A stretch of 18,540 nucleotides of DNA from positions 1-18,540 of the forward strand of contig CAMCPC010000002.1 of NCBI GenBank assembly GCA_945876665.1, written 5' to 3'. This stretch comes from an uncultured Oscillospiraceae bacterium. Its GTDB lineage: Bacteria > Bacillota > Clostridia > UBA1381. Position numbers and translations under genes: made by a program. A model generated the notes under the pieces. That model was not told where the DNA came from and did no database searches. It saw only the letters and a program-made list of their open reading frames with translations. Positions within the stretch are counted from its first letter, which is position 1. Every line of letters starts with the position of its first letter. Below are positions 14,420 to 18,540 of the stretch, one piece after another.

Positions 14420-15717
14420 TACTTTCTTTCTTTCACTGCTAAGCCGTGAGTATCAAAACCTTCTACTTTAGCAAATCTGTACGCATAATCTCTTACATTT
14501 TCAAAACCGTCCTTTGACGCATAGCCGACTGATGAACGCTTTAGGAAGTCCTGTACGCTTACTGATGAATATGTCTTTGCAAAGCCGCCTGTCGGCAGAA
14601 TTGCGTTAGGACCAAGCACAAAGTTGCAAAGCGTTACAGGTGTGTAGTCGCCAAGCAGAATTTCACCTGCGTTCTTTATCTTCGGAAGTGTGTCAAACGG
14701 CTTTTCCGTCATAACCTCCATGTGTTCAGGTGCGTAATCGTTTACAAAATCAATCGATTCGTCAAGTGAATTTGTAAGGATAACACCGCCGTATGTAGTA
14801 AGGTTTGTTTCAATCCATTCTTTTCTCTTTTGAGAAATCTTTTCAAGCTGACGGTTCACAATCGGAATAACCTTGTCTACCAATTCCTTTGAGTGTGTTA
14901 CAAGCAGCGCCGCACTGTCGGGGCCATGCTCAGCCTCAATCATCCAGTCAAGCGCAACCTTTTCGGGGTCAGCCTTTTCGTCCGCAAGCACGATTATTTC
15001 GCTTGGTCCTGCGGGAAGTCCCGCGTCAATGTGGTTTGCGAGAACTCTCTTTGCCGCTGTGGCATAGCTGTTGCCCGGACCTATAATCTTGTGGCACTTA
15101 GGAATTGTTTCCGTACCGTATGCAACCGCCGCAACGGCCTGAATACCGCCAACCTTGTATATTTCTGTGATACCGATAATCTTTGCGGCAGCCAGAATTG
15201 CGTCGTCAACCTCGCCCTTTTCATTCGGTGGTGTTACAACAACAATCTTCGGAACCTTTGCGACAACTGCCGGAATACCAAGCATACAAAGAACTGACGG
15301 GAATGAACCCTTACCGTGCGGAACATACAGACATACGTCAACGATAGGCGTTGTCTTTTCACCTACCATAAGTCCGTCGTCCACCATAGTGAACCACATT
15401 TCCTCAGGAAGCTGCTTTTCATGGAAATCATATATGTTCTTGTAGGCATATTCAATAGCCTCTCTTGTTTCCTTGTCAAGATTATTATAGCCTGCTTCGA
15501 TTTCCTCCGGTGTAACCTTCATCTTGTCAGCAGTAAGCTGTACATGGTCAAACTTCGCCGTATACTCAAGAACAGCCTCGTCGCCGCGCGCCTTGACGTC
15601 GTCAGACACTTCCTTTGCGACCTTCATCTGCTCTGTAATATCAAGCTCGGCACGTTTCATAATGAAATCGTACTGCTCCTTTGTCATTTTTGATAGCTCG
15701 TAAATATTCGGGTTCAT
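14419..15717 (-). CDS. Histidinol dehydrogenase-superfamily protein (HisD-like, non-canonical active site)
   Basis: 432-residue NAD-dependent dehydrogenase of the HisD superfamily. Canonical HisD oxidises histidinol to histidine in two steps with a zinc ion. Clear matches are GPGNSYATAAKR (213-224), AGLPAGPSEI (232-241), EAEHGPD (261-267), NDYAPEH with the catalytic Glu331-His332, LPTGGFAKTYSSVSVQDF and the C-terminal Glu419/His424. Aligned by eye with E. coli HisD, zinc ligand Gln259 is Glu261, zinc ligand Asp360 is Asn365, and the substrate contacts Glu356 and His367 are Val361 and Ala372. The segment PNAILPTGG resembles HisD paralogues annotated as histidinol dehydrogenase in other bacteria, including sulfopropanediol-type enzymes. 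AGGAGG lies 6 bases before the ATG and the gene starts 16 bases after dnaJ. The substrate is uncertain. Confidence 0.85.
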   Translation of the reverse strand: MNPNIYELSKMTKEQYDFIMKRAELDITEQMKVAKEVSDDVKARGDEAVLEYTAKFDHVQLTADKMKVTPEEIEAGYNNLDKETREAIEYAYKNIYDFHEKQLPEEMWFTMVDDGLMVGEKTTPIVDVCLYVPHGKGSFPSVLCMLGIPAVVAKVPKIVVVTPPNEKGEVDDAILAAAKIIGITEIYKVGGIQAVAAVAYGTETIPKCHKIIGPGNSYATAAKRVLANHIDAGLPAGPSEIIVLADEKADPEKVALDWMIEAEHGPDSAALLVTHSKELVDKVIPIVNRQLEKISQKRKEWIETNLTTYGGVILTNSLDESIDFVNDYAPEHMEVMTEKPFDTLPKIKNAGEILLGDYTPVTLCNFVLGPNAILPTGGFAKTYSSVSVQDFLKRSSVGYASKDGFENVRDYAYRFAKVEGFDTHGLAVKERK

Positions 15718-15733
15718 TGTTCTCCTCCTAAAA

Positions 15734-16864
15734 TTATTTCAGAAAATCTTTCATTTTCTCCGCAAAGCTCTTCTTTTGCCTATAGTTTTTATCCTCATCA
15801 AAGTCACGTAGAATTTCCTTCTGCTTCTGTGTAAGATTTCTCGGAACTTCAACGTTTACCGTTACATACTGGTCGCCGCGTGATTTGCTTCGCAGGTACT
15901 GAATACCCTTTCCCTTCATGCGGAAGCGTGAAGCAGTCTGTGTTCCCTCTGGAATATTCAGCTCCACAGGTCCGTCAAGCGTAGGTACTTGCACTGTTGC
16001 GCCAAGCGCCGCCTGTACAAACGTAATAGGCATATCTATAAATACGTCATTACCCTCGCGTCGGAAAATTTCATGCGGACGAACGCGAACGGTAAGAAGC
16101 AAATCTCCGTTTGGGCCGCCCTTTGAGCCAGCCTCGCCTTTACCTGAAAGCTGTATTGTCTGACCGTTGTCGATGCCTGCCGGTATCTGAACCTCAACAG
16201 TCTTATTCTTTCTTACTGTACCTGTTCCGCGGCAGTCACGGCACGGCTCTTTTATAATCTTACCCTCACCATGACACTGCGGACATGTCGTTTCGGTTGT
16301 CATATAACCAATGATTGTTCTCTGCTGCGTCTGTATACGTCCTGTTCCGTGACAGTGCGAACAGGTTGTAACCGTTGTTCCCTTTTTTGCGCCGCTGCCG
16401 CCGCAGCTTTCGCACTTTTCCTGAGCCTGTATATTAAGCTTCTTGCTGCATCCGAATGCAGCTTCCTCAAAGGTTATGTCAATCACCTGACGTATATCGT
16501 TTCCGCGTCTCGGTCCGTTTCTGCGGTTACCTCCGCCGCCGAAGCCGCCAAAACCGCCGCCGAATATATCGCCGAATATATCGCCAAAGTCAAAACCTGC
16601 GCCACCGTAGCCACCGCCGCCTGCTCCGAAGTTCGGGTCAACACCGGCATGACCGAATTGGTCATACTTTGCTCTCTTGTCGCTGTCAGAAAGCACCTGA
16701 TATGCTTCGTTTACCTCCTTGAACTTTTCCTCGGCTTCCTTATTGCCGGGGTTAAGGTCAGGGTGGTATTTTTTACTTTGTTTTCTGAATGCTTTTTTTA
16801 TTTCATCGTCCGAAGCGCCCTTCTGTACGCCAAGGACTTCATAATAATCTCTCTTTTCAGCCAA
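15734..16864 (-). CDS. dnaJ: Chaperone protein DnaJ
   Basis: Hsp40 co-chaperone, 376 residues, that delivers unfolded proteins to DnaK and stimulates its ATPase. The J domain (about 1-70) has His34-Pro35-Asp36. A Gly/Phe-rich linker (about 76-115) contains a GDIF repeat. Four CxxCxGxG zinc repeats follow: CESCGGSG (151), CSHCHGTG (168), CPQCHGEG (194) and CRDCRGTG (208). The C-terminal substrate-binding domains are complete and end in [12 protein letters not shown]. The start is a TTG at 16864, 5 bases after AGGTGA, giving the usual N-terminus [13 protein letters not shown]; an upstream in-frame TTG (16882) has no site of its own. The gene lies downstream of dnaK with its own candidate promoter and is followed at 16 bases by the HisD-like gene, an unusual neighbour. 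Confidence 0.96.
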   Translation of the reverse strand: MAEKRDYYEVLGVQKGASDDEIKKAFRKQSKKYHPDLNPGNKEAEEKFKEVNEAYQVLSDSDKRAKYDQFGHAGVDPNFGAGGGGYGGAGFDFGDIFGDIFGGGFGGFGGGGNRRNGPRRGNDIRQVIDITFEEAAFGCSKKLNIQAQEKCESCGGSGAKKGTTVTTCSHCHGTGRIQTQQRTIIGYMTTETTCPQCHGEGKIIKEPCRDCRGTGTVRKNKTVEVQIPAGIDNGQTIQLSGKGEAGSKGGPNGDLLLTVRVRPHEIFRREGNDVFIDMPITFVQAALGATVQVPTLDGPVELNIPEGTQTASRFRMKGKGIQYLRSKSRGDQYVTVNVEVPRNLTQKQKEILRDFDEDKNYRQKKSFAEKMKDFLK

Positions 16865-16884
16865 TTTATTCACCTGCCCCAAAT

Positions 16885-16913
16885 ATTATACTATACTTTC
16901 TTCGATTTGTAAA
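16885..16913 (-). promoter_or_regulatory. Candidate promoter for dnaJ and the genes behind it
   Basis: On the minus strand TTTACA (16913-16908) and TATAAT (16890-16885) are 17 bases apart. The predicted start near 16878 would leave only about 14 bases before the TTG start of dnaJ, just enough to hold the AGGTGA ribosome site. The match is good but the very short leader lowers confidence. Confidence 0.5.
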
Positions 16914-16939
16914 CCCTCAAAAGGCTGTATACTCTCAAA

Positions 16940-16962
16940 AGGACGGACATTTTGTCCGTCCT
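16940..16962 (-). terminator. Terminator-like hairpin after dnaK
   Basis: AGGACGGACA pairs perfectly with TGTCCGTCCT around a three-base loop, 20 bases after the dnaK stop. On the minus strand only four T follow (CCTTTTGAG), so termination is probably partial, allowing some dnaK transcripts to continue into dnaJ. Confidence 0.65.
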
Positions 16963-16982
16963 CTCTGATGTTTTTGTATATA

Positions 16983-18540
16983 TTAGTTGTTGTCGTTGTC
17001 TACTTCCTTATAGTCTGCTTCATAAACATTGTCGCCGCCGTTTGTCTGCTGTGCGTTCGGGTCTGCACCCGGTGCGCCCTGCGGATTAGCCTGCTGATAC
17101 ATCTGCTGTGCTACTGAATAGAACTTCTCCTGCAATTCGTCTGTAGCCGCCTTTATAGCCGCGCTGTCTGTACCCTTTAGAGCTTCCTTAACCTTGTTTA
17201 CCTCTGTTTCAACCATTGACTTTGTATTGTCGTCAATCTTGTCGCCTGCGTCCTTTACAGCCTTTTCACACTGATATACAAGTGATTCAGCGTTATTTCT
17301 GATTTCCACTTCTTCCTTACGCTTCTTGTCTTCCTCTGCGTACTTCTCTGCTTCCTTAACAGCTCTGTCAATATCTTCATCACTAAGATTTGATGAAGCT
17401 GTGATTGTAATCTTCTGCTCGTTGCCTGTGCCAAGGTCCTTTGCGCTTACGTTTACGATACCGTTTGCGTCAATGTCGAACGAAACCTCAATCTGAGGCA
17501 CACCGCGCGGAGCAGGAGCAATACCTGTAAGGTTAAAGCGTCCAAGTGTCTTATTATACTGAGCCATTTCTCTTTCGCCCTGCAAAACGTGTACTTCAAC
17601 AGATGTCTGACCGTCTGCAGCTGTTGAGAATATCTGTGACTTGTTTGTAGGAATTGTTGTATTTCTTTCGATTAGCTTTGTGAACACGCCGCCCATTGTT
17701 TCAATACCAAGTGAAAGCGGTGTTACGTCAAGAAGAAGCACACCTGTTTCCTCGCCGCCAAGCACGCCTGCCTGTCTTGCAGCGCCTACCGCAACGCATT
17801 CATCCGGATTAATACCCTTGTGAGGCTCCTTGCCCATTTCCTTCTTAACTGCTTCCTGTACGGCAGGTATTCTTGATGAACCGCCTACAAGAAGCACCTC
17901 ATCAATCTGTGATGCGCTTACGCCTGCGTCGCTCATAGCGTTTCTGATTGATGTAAGAGTTCTGTCTACAAGGTCTGCTGTAAGCTCGTCAAACTTAGCC
18001 TTTGTAAGTGTGATGTCCATATGCTTAGGACCTGATGCGTCAGCTGTGATAAACGGAAGATTGATGTTTGAAGTTGTAGTTGTTGAAAGCTCAATCTTTG
18101 ACTTTTCAGCAGCTTCTTTAAGTCTCTGCATAGCCATCTTATCACCTGAAAGGTCTACGCCGTCACTGTTCTTGAACTCTGATACAAGGAAGTCAATAAT
18201 TCTCTGGTCAAAATCGTCACCGCCAAGACGCGTATCACCGTTTGTTGAAAGCACCTCGAATACACCCTCTGAAATATCAAGGATAGACACATCGAAAGTA
18301 CCGCCGCCAAGGTCGTATACCATTACCTTCTGATCCTTTTCGCCGACGCCGTATGCAAGTGCTGCGGCTGTAGGCTCATTTACTATTCTCATTACCTCAA
18401 GACCGGCAATCTTACCTGCGTCCTTTGTAGCCTGACGCTGTGAGTCGTTGAAGTACGCGGGAACTGTGATAACAGCCTGTGAAACAGTTTCACCAAGATA
18501 TGCCTCTGCGTCCTGCTTTAGCTTTGTCAGAATCATTGCT
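16983..18540 (-). CDS. dnaK: Chaperone protein DnaK, N-terminus beyond window
   Basis: Hsp70 chaperone; binds exposed hydrophobic peptides in an ATP-dependent cycle with DnaJ and GrpE. About 519 codons are visible, roughly the last five-sixths of a usual 610-residue protein, so about 90-100 N-terminal residues lie outside. The nucleotide-binding domain shows [46 protein letters not shown] and [12 protein letters not shown]. The linker [18 protein letters not shown] leads into the peptide-binding domain, the helical lid and a Gln/Asn/Gly-rich tail ending in [13 protein letters not shown], in which the EVD-type end is typical. The coding frame stays open through the window edge. It precedes dnaJ on the same strand; hrcA and grpE, the usual partners, would be expected outside the window. 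Confidence 0.97.
   Translation of the reverse strand, partial: AMILTKLKQDAEAYLGETVSQAVITVPAYFNDSQRQATKDAGKIAGLEVMRIVNEPTAAALAYGVGEKDQKVMVYDLGGGTFDVSILDISEGVFEVLSTNGDTRLGGDDFDQRIIDFLVSEFKNSDGVDLSGDKMAMQRLKEAAEKSKIELSTTTTSNINLPFITADASGPKHMDITLTKAKFDELTADLVDRTLTSIRNAMSDAGVSASQIDEVLLVGGSSRIPAVQEAVKKEMGKEPHKGINPDECVAVGAARQAGVLGGEETGVLLLDVTPLSLGIETMGGVFTKLIERNTTIPTNKSQIFSTAADGQTSVEVHVLQGEREMAQYNKTLGRFNLTGIAPAPRGVPQIEVSFDIDANGIVNVSAKDLGTGNEQKITITASSNLSDEDIDRAVKEAEKYAEEDKKRKEEVEIRNNAESLVYQCEKAVKDAGDKIDDNTKSMVETEVNKVKEALKGTDSAAIKAATDELQEKFYSVAQQMYQQANPQGAPGADPNAQQTNGGDNVYEADYKEVDNDNN

Noticed and set aside
16555..16590. Tandem repeat resembling a small repeat array
   Set aside because: It encodes the repeated GDIFG units of the DnaJ Gly/Phe linker and is explained by coding sequence.
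16271..16912. Long open frame on the plus strand opposite dnaJ
   Set aside because: Antisense shadow of the Gly- and Cys-rich dnaJ coding sequence; no ribosome site or recognisable family.
17830..18333. Open frame on the plus strand opposite dnaK
   Set aside because: Antisense shadow of dnaK with low-complexity Ser/Leu content and no supporting signals.

Overview
The window reads as a chromosomal segment of a low-to-moderate GC Gram-positive anaerobe, most likely a member of the Clostridia (my guess is Oscillospiraceae/Ruminococcaceae-like, an inference from gene families). Evidence for this includes strong AGGAGG-type ribosome binding sites, a type III glutamine synthetase, an archaeal-type short AspRS next to gatCAB, a VanW/YkgJ pair and an extra clostridial-type type IIA topoisomerase. 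No mobile element, CRISPR array, tRNA or rRNA gene was seen. The longest stretch without a gene is 293 bases (2515-2807) and holds divergent promoters.

Layout. Bases 1-2514 (minus strand) carry a two-gene operon for a divergent type IIA topoisomerase: a GyrB/ParE-like ATPase subunit followed by a GyrA/ParC-like subunit cut by the window edge. Bases 2808-5068 (plus) carry a YkgJ-family cysteine-cluster protein and a membrane-anchored VanW-domain protein. Bases 5260-9737 (plus) form a tight gatC-gatA-gatB-aspS operon, the complete two-step route to Asn-tRNA(Asn) (and potentially Gln-tRNA(Gln)). It is preceded by a promoter and a long hairpin with a U-tract located between promoter and gatC, which looks like a leader attenuator. 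Bases 9980-12055 (plus) encode glutamine synthetase III, again with a promoter followed by a hairpin plus U-tract in the leader. Glutamine made by this enzyme is the amide donor for GatCAB, so the two attenuator-like leaders control linked functions.

From 12166 to the end everything is on the minus strand. Read in transcription order: dnaK (start outside the window), a weak terminator-like hairpin, a candidate promoter, dnaJ, then, closely packed, a HisD-superfamily dehydrogenase, an imidazoleglycerol-phosphate-dehydratase-like protein (HisB family), a HAD hydrolase and a class I fumarase beta subunit. glnA and the fumarase beta gene converge on two terminators.

The most interesting part is the HisD-like/HisB-like/HAD/fumarase-beta set behind dnaJ. 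The HisD-like protein differs at two of four zinc ligands and at two histidinol-contacting positions of enterobacterial HisD, and the HisB-like protein has lost one His of its first HHxxE metal motif. The two genes overlap by one base and so are probably co-translated. This is either a strongly diverged histidine-biosynthesis fragment or a re-purposed dehydratase/dehydrogenase/phosphatase module of unknown substrate. Residue comparisons are made from memory of the E. coli proteins and need a real alignment.
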